From assembly GCF_019457635.1 (NCBI RefSeq), contig NZ_CP080412.1:4588001-4652000 (forward strand): a stretch of DNA of 64,000 nt, given 5' to 3'. Position 1 is the first letter of the stretch. Every line of letters starts with the position of its first letter. Below the pieces are notes generated by a model. That model did no database searches and had not been told where the DNA came from. It saw only the letters and a program-made list of their open reading frames with translations. The stretch is from Shewanella mangrovisoli (GTDB lineage: Bacteria > Pseudomonadota > Gammaproteobacteria > Enterobacterales > Shewanellaceae). Of this stretch, positions 19,910 through 28,732 are shown one piece after another. Made by a program: the position numbers and the translations under genes.

Positions 19910-20277
19910 ATGCACCTAATAATTAATAATCATAGAGTTATGATTCTGGACTAATCAAAATACTTTTGCCATAAAGCTTAGCGTTTAAGCCAATAAATGC
20001 GTCAAAAGTCGCTAGTGCCAATTTAGTTACAATTTCAGTTACATACTAGATAAATGTCATGATTCCCATGCAATTTCATTTGCTTAGTATTAACATGAGT
20101 TAGCAATTAGCCGAATTCGACCACGATTGGCTTACATCATGAGCTAGTCGCTCAGATTGAATCCGGCTATATTAAGCACATTCTTGGCAGATTCGTTTTC
20201 AATTTCAGCCAGTTAATCTTTGTTGTATGACGGCATAAAGAATAAAAGCAATAATCCGAGCAATTTAAGGACATCCC
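19910..20277. other. Intergenic region between divergent hybrid kinase and ompR
   Basis: About 370 A+T-rich bases between two divergently transcribed regulatory genes; promoters for both must lie here. AAGGACATCCC just before 20278 is the ompR ribosome site. I see no gene, strong palindrome or terminator, and cannot name an operator. Confidence 0.5.
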
Positions 20278-21003
20278 ATGGGACAAGAAACCTCGAAAAT
20301 CCTCGTCGTCGATGATGATATGCGCCTACGAGCACTACTCGAGCGTTACCTGATGGAGCAAGGCTATCAGGTGCGCAGTGCGGCCAATGCTGAGCAGATG
20401 GACCGTTTATTGGAGCGGGAAAATTTTCACCTGATAGTGCTCGATCTGATGTTGCCTGGAGAAGATGGCTTATCCATCTGTCGTCGCCTGCGCCAACAGG
20501 GCAGCACGATTCCGATTGTGATGCTCACCGCCAAGGGCGATGAGGTCGACCGCATTATCGGCCTAGAACTCGGCGCCGATGATTACCTGCCGAAACCCTT
20601 TAACCCAAGGGAATTATTGGCACGGATCAAAGCGGTAATGCGTCGTCAAATCCAAGATGTGCCCGGCGCACCCGCGCAGCAGGAAGCCGAAATTAGCTTT
20701 GGCGAATTCTCCCTCGACTTAGCCACCCGTGAGATGTACCACGGCAATGAGGCCATCGCCCTCACCAGTGGCGAGTTTGCGGTATTAAAAGTGTTAGTGA
20801 CTCATCCACGCGAGCCTTTATCGCGGGATAAATTGATGAACCTCGCCCGTGGCCGTGATTATTCGGCGCTGGAGCGCTCAATTGACGTACAGGTTTCGCG
20901 CCTGCGCCGATTGATTGAGAAAGATCCCGCTAATCCGCGCTACATTCAAACCGTGTGGGGTCTTGGCTATGTGTTTGTACCCGATGGTGCAGCCCGTCGA
21001 TGA
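20278..21003 (+). CDS. ompR: Osmolarity response regulator OmpR
   Basis: A 241-residue winged-helix response regulator that, with EnvZ, controls porins and other envelope genes. The receiver has the acidic patch VDDD, phospho-acceptor Asp56 in LDLMLP, and Lys in PKPFNPREL. The DNA-binding domain ends with the OmpR signature SRLRRLIEKDPANPRYIQTVWGLGY (landmark, about 200-225). AAGGA lies before the ATG. It is followed by envZ after 39 bases, forming the usual ompR-envZ pair. Confidence 0.95.
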   Translation: MGQETSKILVVDDDMRLRALLERYLMEQGYQVRSAANAEQMDRLLERENFHLIVLDLMLPGEDGLSICRRLRQQGSTIPIVMLTAKGDEVDRIIGLELGADDYLPKPFNPRELLARIKAVMRRQIQDVPGAPAQQEAEISFGEFSLDLATREMYHGNEAIALTSGEFAVLKVLVTHPREPLSRDKLMNLARGRDYSALERSIDVQVSRLRRLIEKDPANPRYIQTVWGLGYVFVPDGAARR

Positions 21004-21042
21004 GCCATTCTTGCCTGAAGTCGCCAGTGCGTTGGCATCAAG

Positions 21043-22359
21043 ATGAAACCTAAGTTTTGGTGGCGCTTTCTTCCCCGCAGCGCCTTTAGCCAAACCGTCA
21101 TGCTGATTGGTTGTCTACTGTTGATCAATCAGCTGGTCTCCTATGTCACTGTGGCTGTATATGTGTTAAAGCCCAGTTATCAGCAAATCAACCAGTTAAT
21201 TGCCCGCCAAATCAATTTGTTATTTGTCGATGGTATCGATATCGGCCGCGAACACTTAACCATAGTCGATGCACTCAATGCCAAAGTCCGTGACGATGGC
21301 ATGAAGGTCTACAACCAACAACAGGCCCGCGAAGCGGGAATCGAACAGGCCACCTACTACGGTTTTTGGTCATCGCAGATGTCGGAATACCTAGGTGGCG
21401 ATGCTGAAGTTCGCGTCACCCACGGCACAGTATTACAAATTTGGATCCGCCCGCCGCAGGCGCCTTCGGTGTGGATTAAAGTGCCACTCATAGGGCAAAA
21501 CGTTTCCGACTTGTCACCACTCACACTGTACTTAATGGTGATCGGTGCACTCAGTGTCGCCGGTGGATGGTGGTTTGCCCGCCAGCAAAACAGGCCGCTC
21601 AGACGCTTACAAAAAGCCGCAATAGCAGTCTCCCGCGGTGAGTTTCCCGAGCCCTTGCCGCTTAAAGGCTCCAGCGAACTGGTCGAAGTGACTAATGCCT
21701 TTAACCAGATGTCCCACAGCATGAAACAGCTCGAACAGGACAGAGCCCTGTTGATGGCGGGAATTTCCCACGATTTACGCACGCCACTGACGCGCATTCG
21801 CCTCGCCTCCGAAATGATGGTCGAAGAAGATCAATATCTTAAAGACGGTATCGTCAACGATATCGAAGATATGGACGCCATTATCAGCCAGTTTATTGCC
21901 TATATTCGCCAAGATCAGGAGGCGAGCCGCGAGCCCGGGCAAATCAATAAACTGATCCAAGATATCGCGCAGGCCGAAGCCAACCGCGACGGTGAAATTG
22001 AAGTCGTACTGAGCGATTGCCCCGAGGCCCTGTTCCAAGGGCTGGCGATTAAGCGAGTGCTCAGCAATCTGGTCGAAAATGCCTTCCGCTATGGTTCGGG
22101 CTGGGTGCGAATCAGCTCGCAATTTGATGGCAAGCGGATCGGTTTTAGCGTTGAGGATAATGGCCCCGGGATTGATGAATCACAAATTCCCAAACTGTTT
22201 CAGCCATTTACCCAAGGTGATATTGCACGCGGTAGTGTTGGCTCGGGCCTAGGGCTGGCTATCATCAAACGAATTATCGACCGTCACCAAGGCCAAGTGA
22301 CCTTATCTAACCGCACTGAGGGCGGCTTAAAAGCCCAAGTCTGGCTCCCCCTAGAATAA
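21043..22359 (+). CDS. envZ: Osmosensor histidine kinase EnvZ
   Basis: The partner kinase/phosphatase of OmpR, 438 residues. It has an N-terminal transmembrane helix (about 15-40), a periplasmic domain, a second helix (about 160-180), a HAMP linker, a HisKA domain with His243 in [14 protein letters not shown] (the same residue number as in E. coli EnvZ), and an HATPase domain with N, G1 (DNGPGI) and G2 (GSGLGLA) boxes. The downstream gene is a chemoreceptor in the same direction, which is not the standard neighbour in enterobacteria. Confidence 0.94.
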   Translation: MKPKFWWRFLPRSAFSQTVMLIGCLLLINQLVSYVTVAVYVLKPSYQQINQLIARQINLLFVDGIDIGREHLTIVDALNAKVRDDGMKVYNQQQAREAGIEQATYYGFWSSQMSEYLGGDAEVRVTHGTVLQIWIRPPQAPSVWIKVPLIGQNVSDLSPLTLYLMVIGALSVAGGWWFARQQNRPLRRLQKAAIAVSRGEFPEPLPLKGSSELVEVTNAFNQMSHSMKQLEQDRALLMAGISHDLRTPLTRIRLASEMMVEEDQYLKDGIVNDIEDMDAIISQFIAYIRQDQEASREPGQINKLIQDIAQAEANRDGEIEVVLSDCPEALFQGLAIKRVLSNLVENAFRYGSGWVRISSQFDGKRIGFSVEDNGPGIDESQIPKLFQPFTQGDIARGSVGSGLGLAIIKRIIDRHQGQVTLSNRTEGGLKAQVWLPLE

Positions 22360-22475
22360 ATCCTAAATTCAGAATGACAACGCTGACATTCAACTCGTGT
22401 TGTCATATTTATGTCACGCGAAATTCATAAACTCTAGGCAGTTAACTTCCTAAAGTTTCCAATGAAGATTGCATC

Positions 22476-24452
22476 ATGAAGATTTCAACGCTGTCACTCT
22501 CAGCTTCGGCGCTGTTGTTATTGCTTGCTGGACTATTAGCAGCCGTGGTGCTGTGGAGCAGCGATCAAAGACAACAGATTGAGCAACAAACCCAAGTGCT
22601 CCAAGGCTTACAACAGGATTTTCTCGTGGGGGTACGCCGCGATCTCGATGGCTATTTAGCCAGCGGCAACGCGACCCAACTCGAAGAAGCCAAAGCCAAA
22701 CTGAGTAAAATTAAAACTGAGCTCAGCGAACTCAACCTCGCCGCAGCGGGCAGTGCCGATGAGGAATTGCAAACTGGCCTGAGTCAATTTATTCAAGACT
22801 TAGATACCAAATACCGCGCCGCCGGCAAACTCGCGGGCAATCCAAGACAGCTACTGGCCCACGCCGAATCCGAAATGCTCGACTATAACCGCAGGCTCGG
22901 CAGTTACGCCGACAGAGGTTTAGCCGTTAATGCCACTGTGGCCGAACAATATCTGCAATTAAGCCGCGACTTACCCAGCATTGTTTATCAGTTATCGCAG
23001 CTGACCGATGGCTATCTCATCGATAAAAATCAGCAGCTTAAAAATATTCTCGACAGCACCAGCAAAGAACTAAACCAGTGGCGAGACCAACTGAACGCCC
23101 TGCCGTTAATCGGCGTGTACGAGCAGCAGGAAGCCGATGAATTTGCCCTTGGCGCAAGTGAACCTGAGCAGATTGAAGTGGGTGAAAATGATCGCAGCGA
23201 GCTGTTAAGTCTAGCCAATCGATACAATAAAGAAGTCGCCAATACCCACCAACTGCTGCAAGCCAATCAGGAGATGCAAGAGCAGTTAATTCAAGCCATT
23301 AGCAGAGTTGAACAGCAACTTATCGCCCTAGGTGAGGCGCAGGCCGCCAAAAACCAACAACTCAAATATGAGTTACAAGTCATTCTTTATGCAATGGTTT
23401 CGATTATGGCGCTGTTTGCTATCGGCTATTTAATCCTGCAACAGAACCGCGTGGTTAAACCCCTTAAACGCCTCAACCAAGCCTTTATGCAATTAAGCGA
23501 GTCCAACAGTCGCGAACGCTTGGACATTAATCGCCGCTGCGAAACCGGCCAAATTGCAGGCCATTTCAATCAATTGCTACACAGATTCGAGCAAGAAGAC
23601 GAACTCCAACGCCAACAAATGACTAAGGTTTCTCAATCCTTAAGTCAGTTGGTCGCACGCATTACCCAACTGTCGCAGCACACCGAACACACTCAGACCA
23701 TAGTCGCCGACACTCAGTCGCAAACCGAACATATCCGCAGCCTCGCCAATGAGGTCAGTCACACCTCGGCCCTTGTTGAACAAAGCGCAGCCGAAACCAT
23801 GCGCCAAATGCAGTCGAGCCAGACCGAGGCCGAAGCGGTACTGAGTGCCACAGAACAAACCCAAACGGCAGTCGGCCTTTGCCACGCCTCGCTCGAAAGT
23901 CTGAATAACTCGGTAGCAGATGTGGCCAAAATTATTGATGTGATTGGCAATATTGCCGAGCAAACCAATCTATTGGCACTGAATGCTGCTATCGAAGCCG
24001 CCCGTGCGGGCGAGCAAGGCCGCGGCTTTGCCGTGGTCGCCGACGAAGTGCGAAGCCTGAGTCAACGCACTCAGGTGTCGTTAAATGAAATCGTGAAAAT
24101 CCTGCATCAGCTCACCCAATCGAACCTCGCTCTCGGCGAAAGTGTTGATGGCATTGCCCAAGCAACCGACAGCCAAAAACAACGGGCACAGAGCCTATGG
24201 CATGTGGCGCAAACCGTGCAAAATCAAGCGAGTGAAATGGCCAATACCGCCAAGCAGGGTTCGCTTAACGCCAAAGAACAAGTCGATTACCTCGATGAGT
24301 TTGTTCGCAGCATGGATAACCTAAAAGACCAAGCGCAAACCAGTTCGCAGCAGAGTGAAGTGATTGCCCAAGAAGTGCAACAAAGTGTGGAAGATATTGA
24401 GACCAGCCTGGGCATAGCCGACACCAACACTGTACCAGCCCGAGCGGCTTAA
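22476..24452 (+). CDS. Methyl-accepting chemotaxis protein
   Basis: A 658-residue receptor with an N-terminal transmembrane helix (about 8-27), a long, mainly helical and Q/E-rich periplasmic domain (about 30-295), a second helix (about 305-325), a HAMP region and a cytoplasmic signalling domain. The conserved hairpin tip [20 protein letters not shown] lies at about 490-510 and binds CheA/CheW. No recognisable ligand-binding family (dCache, 4HB motif) is evident by eye, although a helical-bundle sensor fits. There is no C-terminal CheR/CheB pentapeptide. It lies 116 bases after envZ, so partial cotranscription is possible. Confidence 0.92.
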   Translation: MKISTLSLSASALLLLLAGLLAAVVLWSSDQRQQIEQQTQVLQGLQQDFLVGVRRDLDGYLASGNATQLEEAKAKLSKIKTELSELNLAAAGSADEELQTGLSQFIQDLDTKYRAAGKLAGNPRQLLAHAESEMLDYNRRLGSYADRGLAVNATVAEQYLQLSRDLPSIVYQLSQLTDGYLIDKNQQLKNILDSTSKELNQWRDQLNALPLIGVYEQQEADEFALGASEPEQIEVGENDRSELLSLANRYNKEVANTHQLLQANQEMQEQLIQAISRVEQQLIALGEAQAAKNQQLKYELQVILYAMVSIMALFAIGYLILQQNRVVKPLKRLNQAFMQLSESNSRERLDINRRCETGQIAGHFNQLLHRFEQEDELQRQQMTKVSQSLSQLVARITQLSQHTEHTQTIVADTQSQTEHIRSLANEVSHTSALVEQSAAETMRQMQSSQTEAEAVLSATEQTQTAVGLCHASLESLNNSVADVAKIIDVIGNIAEQTNLLALNAAIEAARAGEQGRGFAVVADEVRSLSQRTQVSLNEIVKILHQLTQSNLALGESVDGIAQATDSQKQRAQSLWHVAQTVQNQASEMANTAKQGSLNAKEQVDYLDEFVRSMDNLKDQAQTSSQQSEVIAQEVQQSVEDIETSLGIADTNTVPARAA

Positions 24453-24465
24453 ACTTGATACCAAT

Positions 24466-24496
24466 AAAAATGGGAGCCTAGGCTCCCATTTTTTTC
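24466..24496. terminator. Bidirectional rho-independent terminator
   Basis: A perfect inverted repeat AATGGGAGCC/GGCTCCCATT centred near 24480, flanked by A and T runs, between the converging chemoreceptor and peroxiredoxin genes. Confidence 0.92.
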
Positions 24497-24506
24497 TAAT
24501 CAGGCA

Positions 24507-24980
24507 TTAAAGTGCCGCTAATACCACTTCGGCTTTGCTCACCTCAAATGACTTAGGTGCTTCTACATTCAGTAAAGTCACCACACCGTTATCGATGATC
24601 ATCGCATAACGTTGTGAGCGTACACCGCCAAAGCCAGCGGTATCCATCTCGAGTCCCAGCGCCTTAGTAAAACTCGCATCGCCATCGGCTAACATCAGTA
24701 GTTCAGACGCATTTTGCGCTTCGCCCCAGGCTTTCATTACAAAGGCATCGTTAACCGATACACAGGCAATTAAATCCACGCCTTTAGCTTTAAATTGATC
24801 GGCCAGTACGACATAACCTGGCAAATGCGCTTCAGAACAGGTTGGTGTGAAAGCACCAGGCACTGCAAATAATACCACTTTTTTACCCGCGAACAGCTCG
24901 GTAACTTGATGATTTACCACGCCATCTTTAGTCAGTTGGCTTAGCGTCGCCGCTGGTAATGTTTGACCTTGAGCAATCAT
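24507..24980 (-). CDS. Peroxiredoxin of the Prx5 type
   Basis: A 157-residue thiol peroxidase that reduces hydrogen and organic peroxides. The peroxidatic site PGAFTPTCSEAHLPGY places the active cysteine at residue 48; a second cysteine (Cys73 in IACVSVND) is at the position conserved in this subfamily. There is no fused glutaredoxin domain. AGGAAGAGAG precedes the ATG. It appears to be a single-gene unit ending at a strong terminator. Confidence 0.93.
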   Translation of the reverse strand: MIAQGQTLPAATLSQLTKDGVVNHQVTELFAGKKVVLFAVPGAFTPTCSEAHLPGYVVLADQFKAKGVDLIACVSVNDAFVMKAWGEAQNASELLMLADGDASFTKALGLEMDTAGFGGVRSQRYAMIIDNGVVTLLNVEAPKSFEVSKAEVVLAAL

Positions 24981-25166
24981 GTCTCTCTTCCTTTAGTTAA
25001 CGTAACTTGCCCATACTAGCCCGAATCGGAAATGATAAACACAGAGAGAAAAAGGGGATTTGTGCAGTGAAGCAAATTGCTATGCAAGAACACATATAGG
25101 GGAATAGCAAGTTTTTACTTTGGGATAGAGGCCTGCCTTGGCTGACGAAGTGAGTATGAGCAACTG

Positions 25167-25652
25167 TTAGGAGCATTTCCTTAATACTCGAATAAGTCTT
25201 CGTGCATTTGTTTCGACCATTTTCCAATCCCAAAGTGCTGGGGATTGCAAATCAGGATAAGTGCTACTCCAGCCCAGAGCTCTCTTTTCAGAGTTCACGG
25301 CAATCCTGCACTCCAATTTACTAGACGCTCTGAAATCTAGTTGAAAGTGAATTAGCCCCCAGCCGCTGGTTCGAAACCTAAGTTTCGCACCGTTAAATTT
25401 AGCTGAGTTGAGACTAATTTGCTGCTCATAAACGAATCCTTTAGTTGCTGGATAATGTATAGCCAGATCGATAAAACATTCACCTTTGCTTCTTTCAGAT
25501 TCAACATATATTTTAAGATCCTCAGCGCGATCGAAGCGACAGGTATCCAAATCGTATTTTGAATATGATTCGAAAACTGTTGGCTGCCCTTCAAATATTG
25601 AGTCAATGAGCATTCCAAGCTTTTCTTTAAGTATTAGTTCGCTACGTTGCAT
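25167..25652 (-). CDS. Hypothetical protein of an A+T-rich gene pair
   Basis: I do not recognise this 161-residue, probably cytosolic protein. It has no signal peptide or membrane segment. Alternating strands (KLRFRTSGWGLIHFQLDFR, SKLECRIAVNSEKRALGW) suggest a mixed beta fold. Codon use is more A+T-rich than in flanking core genes. It follows the transglutaminase-like gene at 25678-26133 by 25 bases on the same strand, so the two are probably cotranscribed and may act together, for example as an effector and its partner, but nothing in the sequence proves a role. Confidence 0.65.
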   Translation of the reverse strand: MQRSELILKEKLGMLIDSIFEGQPTVFESYSKYDLDTCRFDRAEDLKIYVESERSKGECFIDLAIHYPATKGFVYEQQISLNSAKFNGAKLRFRTSGWGLIHFQLDFRASSKLECRIAVNSEKRALGWSSTYPDLQSPALWDWKMVETNARRLIRVLRKCS

Positions 25653-25677
25653 GAATAATACGTCCTAATGCCCAGAG

Positions 25678-26133
25678 TTATAGAGCACTTTCCCGCTTTT
25701 GCATTACTGACAGTACTTTTGTCAATACACTTGGAATGCCAGTACCTTTGAGATATTCAATACTTATTGGACGACTTGTCGTTTCATCGAATAGTTCATG
25801 GAATAGACTTTGTTTATCGATGATAACTGAAGGTAGATCATAACCGTCATCGTTAAACTGGTCGGCGGTGATATCGATAATGTAACCTTGGCATACCAAC
25901 CATGCGTGAGTTTGGTTTGAGTTATCTCCTAATCCGCTGCCACAAACGTACACACTATCTAAACCATGATATTTCAATAAATATAAACCAAGCAGATCGG
26001 TAGCGTCTCCACAGCAGCCAGCGGGAAAGCCTGATGAAAAATGAAAGCTAGTCATACTATGAAAGTCAGACTTTTCAAATCCTGCAAGAATTTCTCGAAT
26101 TCGATAGATATCTTTTTGAATATCTTTATTCAA
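25678..26133 (-). CDS. Uncharacterised protein with a papain/transglutaminase-like Cys-His-Asp pattern
   Basis: A 151-residue protein whose core reads FPAGCCGDATDLLGLYL, then THAWLVCQGYIIDITADQF. The Cys (one of the CC pair at about 40-41), His in THAW and Asp in IDITADQF are in the order and spacing of a papain/transglutaminase-type catalytic triad, so a peptidase, amidase or acyltransferase is plausible; this is inference. There is no signal peptide. AGGAG upstream of the ATG supports the start. It is the first gene of the A+T-rich pair with 25167-25652, located between core genes, which suggests acquisition by transfer. Confidence 0.65.
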   Translation of the reverse strand: MNKDIQKDIYRIREILAGFEKSDFHSMTSFHFSSGFPAGCCGDATDLLGLYLLKYHGLDSVYVCGSGLGDNSNQTHAWLVCQGYIIDITADQFNDDGYDLPSVIIDKQSLFHELFDETTSRPISIEYLKGTGIPSVLTKVLSVMQKRESAL

Positions 26134-26325
26134 ATAAAGCTCCTATATATCTACTCTGTAACATTTTTATTGTGTGCATACGCTAATCTCACCTCAGTTC
26201 ACTCGACAAGATTATCCACAACTCACTGATTTAAAATTTGATTTCCACAATAACAAAAATCATTCTGTGTAGAAAGTGAGCATACGCATAATTTCTGCAG
26301 GTTTTACTTTGCGCATTACTAAATT

Positions 26326-26358
26326 AAAAAAGCAGCGTATCGATATACGCTGCTTTTT
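26326..26358. terminator. Rho-independent terminator
   Basis: GCAGCGTAT (26332-26340) pairs with ATACGCTGC (26345-26353) with A and T runs on the two sides. It most likely ends the minus-strand anchor-H gene. The rest of 26134-26430 holds the A+T-rich promoter region of the 25.7-26.1 kb pair and nothing else I can name. Confidence 0.85.
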
Positions 26359-26430
26359 AGTGTAAGACATGCTGTTTACTCTAGGTAGGCGTGATGACTC
26401 TGTATAACCCTGTTGGTCTTACATAAGAGT

Positions 26431-27375
26431 TTATTTCAGAGTATTAATCCATTTTTCTCGCTTGCGAAGTGCAGCGAACAACCCAAGGCCAAGCAAGGCA
26501 AAGATAGACAATGTGCCGCCGCTTTCTTCCACCACAATCACTTCGTCAACACGGTCACGGTCGCTACTTTCCAGCGGTAAGGCATATAAGCCATCGGTGT
26601 CATCGGCGCTAATGGTGGCGACAATATCGCTATAACCCACTTCATAAACATCGATTAATACATCGTAGTGATCCGTTGGATAGCCAGTGTAGAGAGTCGT
26701 CAGCACTTCGTAATCGTCCTGCGTCGAGTCACCGTAAATGGTAAACACGTCCGTGGTGTAGTAATGCACCCAAGGGCCACCGTTACGACTGAGGTACAAC
26801 TCGGCAAACAGATCGGCGCGTTCATTAAGATATGAGCCAAACACATCCACATCGAAGGTCACGCTGAAGGTTTGATAAAAACCATCGTAATCAAAGTCTT
26901 CAAACAAACGGCTGCTGGCATCAAAAATCGCAAAGCTGTGATACACGGGCGCACGGTAAGGATCTTCACTGGTCGCACTCGAGCTTGGGATAGGCTGACT
27001 CGTGTGCTTAGCAATCACTTGTTCGCGAGTCATCGGAGTCGCGCCCATCAATTGCACGCGATGAGCACTCGGGCTTTTCGCCGATAACGACGGCGCTAAA
27101 GATTTGACCGCAGCCGCAGCGGCTTCCCCCACTGTTTGAGCAGGTGCAGCCTGTTGCAGTAGGCTTAAGGCTTGTTGCTCTTGCGCGGCGGCTTGCTCGG
27201 TATCGGCTTTTTTCGCTATCCCGATACTGGCCGCACTAAAAGGCGCTAGGTTTGGCTCATCAGAGGATTCTGCATTTACCACGAATGATGTCAGTAATGC
27301 GCCTGCCAATGCCATCGCCTTAACGAAAGCGGTGTTTGTGGTGGTAGCCATACCTTGTTTATTGAGTGCGTTCAT
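26431..27375 (-). CDS. Choice-of-anchor H family protein with GlyGly-CTERM tail
   Basis: A 314-residue envelope protein. A signal peptide (hydrophobic core ending near VVNAES) is followed by a low-complexity Ala/Gln segment, then a beta-rich domain with repeated D-x-D and Y-rich strands typical of the choice-of-anchor H family. The C-terminus is a GlyGly-CTERM sorting signal: SGGTLSIFALLGLGLFAAL then basic residues, the kind processed by rhombosortase. No rhombosortase gene is in the window. The ATG at 27375 with GGGG eight bases upstream is preferred to a GTG at 27426. Its promoter carries a box also found before the DUF3300 gene. Confidence 0.83.
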   Translation of the reverse strand: MNALNKQGMATTTNTAFVKAMALAGALLTSFVVNAESSDEPNLAPFSAASIGIAKKADTEQAAAQEQQALSLLQQAAPAQTVGEAAAAAVKSLAPSLSAKSPSAHRVQLMGATPMTREQVIAKHTSQPIPSSSATSEDPYRAPVYHSFAIFDASSRLFEDFDYDGFYQTFSVTFDVDVFGSYLNERADLFAELYLSRNGGPWVHYYTTDVFTIYGDSTQDDYEVLTTLYTGYPTDHYDVLIDVYEVGYSDIVATISADDTDGLYALPLESSDRDRVDEVIVVEESGGTLSIFALLGLGLFAALRKREKWINTLK

Positions 27376-27414
27376 CTTGAATACCCCATTGGATAATCCG
27401 TTCAAATTGGTGAC

Positions 27415-27450
27415 ATTAGAGGGCACTCAAGGTGAACATAAGCTGAACAT
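27415..27450 (-). promoter_or_regulatory. Candidate PhoP-type box and -10 element of the anchor-H gene
   Basis: Read on the minus strand: ATGTTCAGCTTATGTTCA (27450-27433), that is TGTTCA-N5-TGTTCA with 11-base periodicity, then 12 bases, then TCTAAT (27420-27415) as a -10 element. The box ends 57 bases before the ATG. The layout matches activator sites of OmpR/PhoP-type regulators overlapping the -35. An almost identical element stands before the DUF3300 gene. Confidence 0.6.
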
Positions 27451-27744
27451 TAAAATCTGCCGTTTTTGCGAGCAAAAATGCCGTTCAGCCTCAATTCATC
27501 TGTTTTGGTTAACACTGCTAATATGTCACACGAACACTGGATATGACTCGTGGGCGCTAAATAGGTTCAGGCGGTAATTTACAAATCGATTTCACCTGAA
27601 TCACAGTGAATTTTAAAGGAATTGTGTTTACCAATTGGCTGATCTCTATGTGTTTGTTATGGTGATGAGGTATTCTTAGTCGACTCGATAAGCTATCCAT
27701 CTAGCTATTCACTTAAGATCGCCGAACATGCGCGGGTAACAGAT
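27451..27744. other. Intergenic region before the PepSY operon
   Basis: About 290 bases between divergent units. It holds an inverted repeat TTCAC-N10-GTGAA (27591-27610) and a TGTTTA at about 27625 that could be half of a regulator box. No gene seen; the assignments of these short elements are tentative. Confidence 0.35.
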
Positions 27745-28047
27745 ATGAAACTTGGTTTGACACTGACCCTAGTCGCTTGCTTATGCACCTCCTTTGGCAG
27801 CATGGCGGGCAATGATAAACACGATGATCGTAATCAATCGCGCGGCCAAGGCGTGAAGAATGAACAGCGCCGCCTAGTGGTGAATAGCCCAGATCAAGCC
27901 GTGGCCATGGCGCAACGTCAATATCGAGGAAAAGTGCTCAGCGTGCAGTCGAGTGGTTCGGGCTACCGAGTCAAAATCCTCAATAACGATGGCCAAGTCT
28001 TTTCTGTTTCGGTGGATGCCGCCACTGGGCGCGTGTCGAGGAATTAA
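27745..28047 (+). CDS. Small periplasmic PepSY-domain protein
   Basis: A 100-residue protein with a signal peptide (to about residue 21, SMAG) and one PepSY domain (about 45-100: DQAVAMAQRQYRGKVLSVQ, YRVKILNNDGQVFSVSVDAATG). PepSY proteins are small periplasmic modules, often inhibitors or modulators of neighbouring enzymes or sensors. It is the first gene of a three-gene operon: the response-regulator ATG follows its stop by one base. The arrangement suggests that it modulates the adjacent sensor kinase, as proposed for other PepSY/two-component loci. Confidence 0.85.
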   Translation: MKLGLTLTLVACLCTSFGSMAGNDKHDDRNQSRGQGVKNEQRRLVVNSPDQAVAMAQRQYRGKVLSVQSSGSGYRVKILNNDGQVFSVSVDAATGRVSRN

Positions 28048-28048
28048 T

Positions 28049-28732
28049 ATGCGACTCTTACTCGTTGAAGACGATTTAGCACTTCAAGCCAACTTAAAAC
28101 AGCACTTGCTCGATGCTCACTACAGCATAGATGTCGCCAGCGACGGTGAAGAAGGCTTATTCCAAGCCATTGAATATAATTATGATGCCGCGATTATCGA
28201 TGTCGGTTTACCTAAACTCGACGGCATTAGCCTGATTCGCCGCGTGCGCCAAAAGGAACGCGCGTTCCCCATCTTGATCTTAACCGCGCGCGACAGCTGG
28301 CAGGATAAAGTCGAGGGACTCGATGCGGGTGCCGATGACTATCTCACCAAGCCCTTTCATCCCGAAGAATTAGTGGCTCGACTCAAAGCTTTGATCCGCC
28401 GCTCGGCCGGTAAGGCGAGTCCTGTGATCACTAACGGTCCCTTTAGTTTAAATACCAGTAGCTTAGAGGTGCGTAAAGGGGATGAACTCGTCACCCTAAG
28501 CGGCTCTGAATACAAGCTATTCGAAATCTTTATGCTGCATCAGGGCGAGGTGAAGTCAAAAACCGCGCTCACCGAACATATCTACGATCAGGATTTTGAC
28601 CTCGACTCCAACGTTATCGAAGTCTTTATCCGCCGTTTACGCAAAAAGCTCGACCCAGATAACCAATACAATCTGATCGAAACCCTGCGCGGCCAAGGTT
28701 ATCGCTTAAGAGTCATCTCCCCAGATGAGTAA
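28049..28732 (+). CDS. OmpR/PhoP-family response regulator
   Basis: A 227-residue regulator with a receiver (VEDD acidic cluster, phospho-acceptor Asp51 in IDVGLP, Lys in TKPFHPEEL) and a winged-helix DNA-binding domain ending in the canonical VFIRRLRKKLD and TLRGQGYRL motifs. It groups by eye with the PhoP/QseB/PmrA type. AGGA lies upstream of the ATG at 28049; the frame is open further upstream inside the PepSY gene but that reading is not supported. The stop overlaps the start of the kinase gene by eight bases. Confidence 0.94.
   Translation: MRLLLVEDDLALQANLKQHLLDAHYSIDVASDGEEGLFQAIEYNYDAAIIDVGLPKLDGISLIRRVRQKERAFPILILTARDSWQDKVEGLDAGADDYLTKPFHPEELVARLKALIRRSAGKASPVITNGPFSLNTSSLEVRKGDELVTLSGSEYKLFEIFMLHQGEVKSKTALTEHIYDQDFDLDSNVIEVFIRRLRKKLDPDNQYNLIETLRGQGYRLRVISPDE

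Noticed and set aside
24997-25233. A 78-codon minus-strand frame before the peroxiredoxin gene
   Set aside because: It overlaps the end of the gene at 25167-25652 in another frame, with no ribosome site and random composition.
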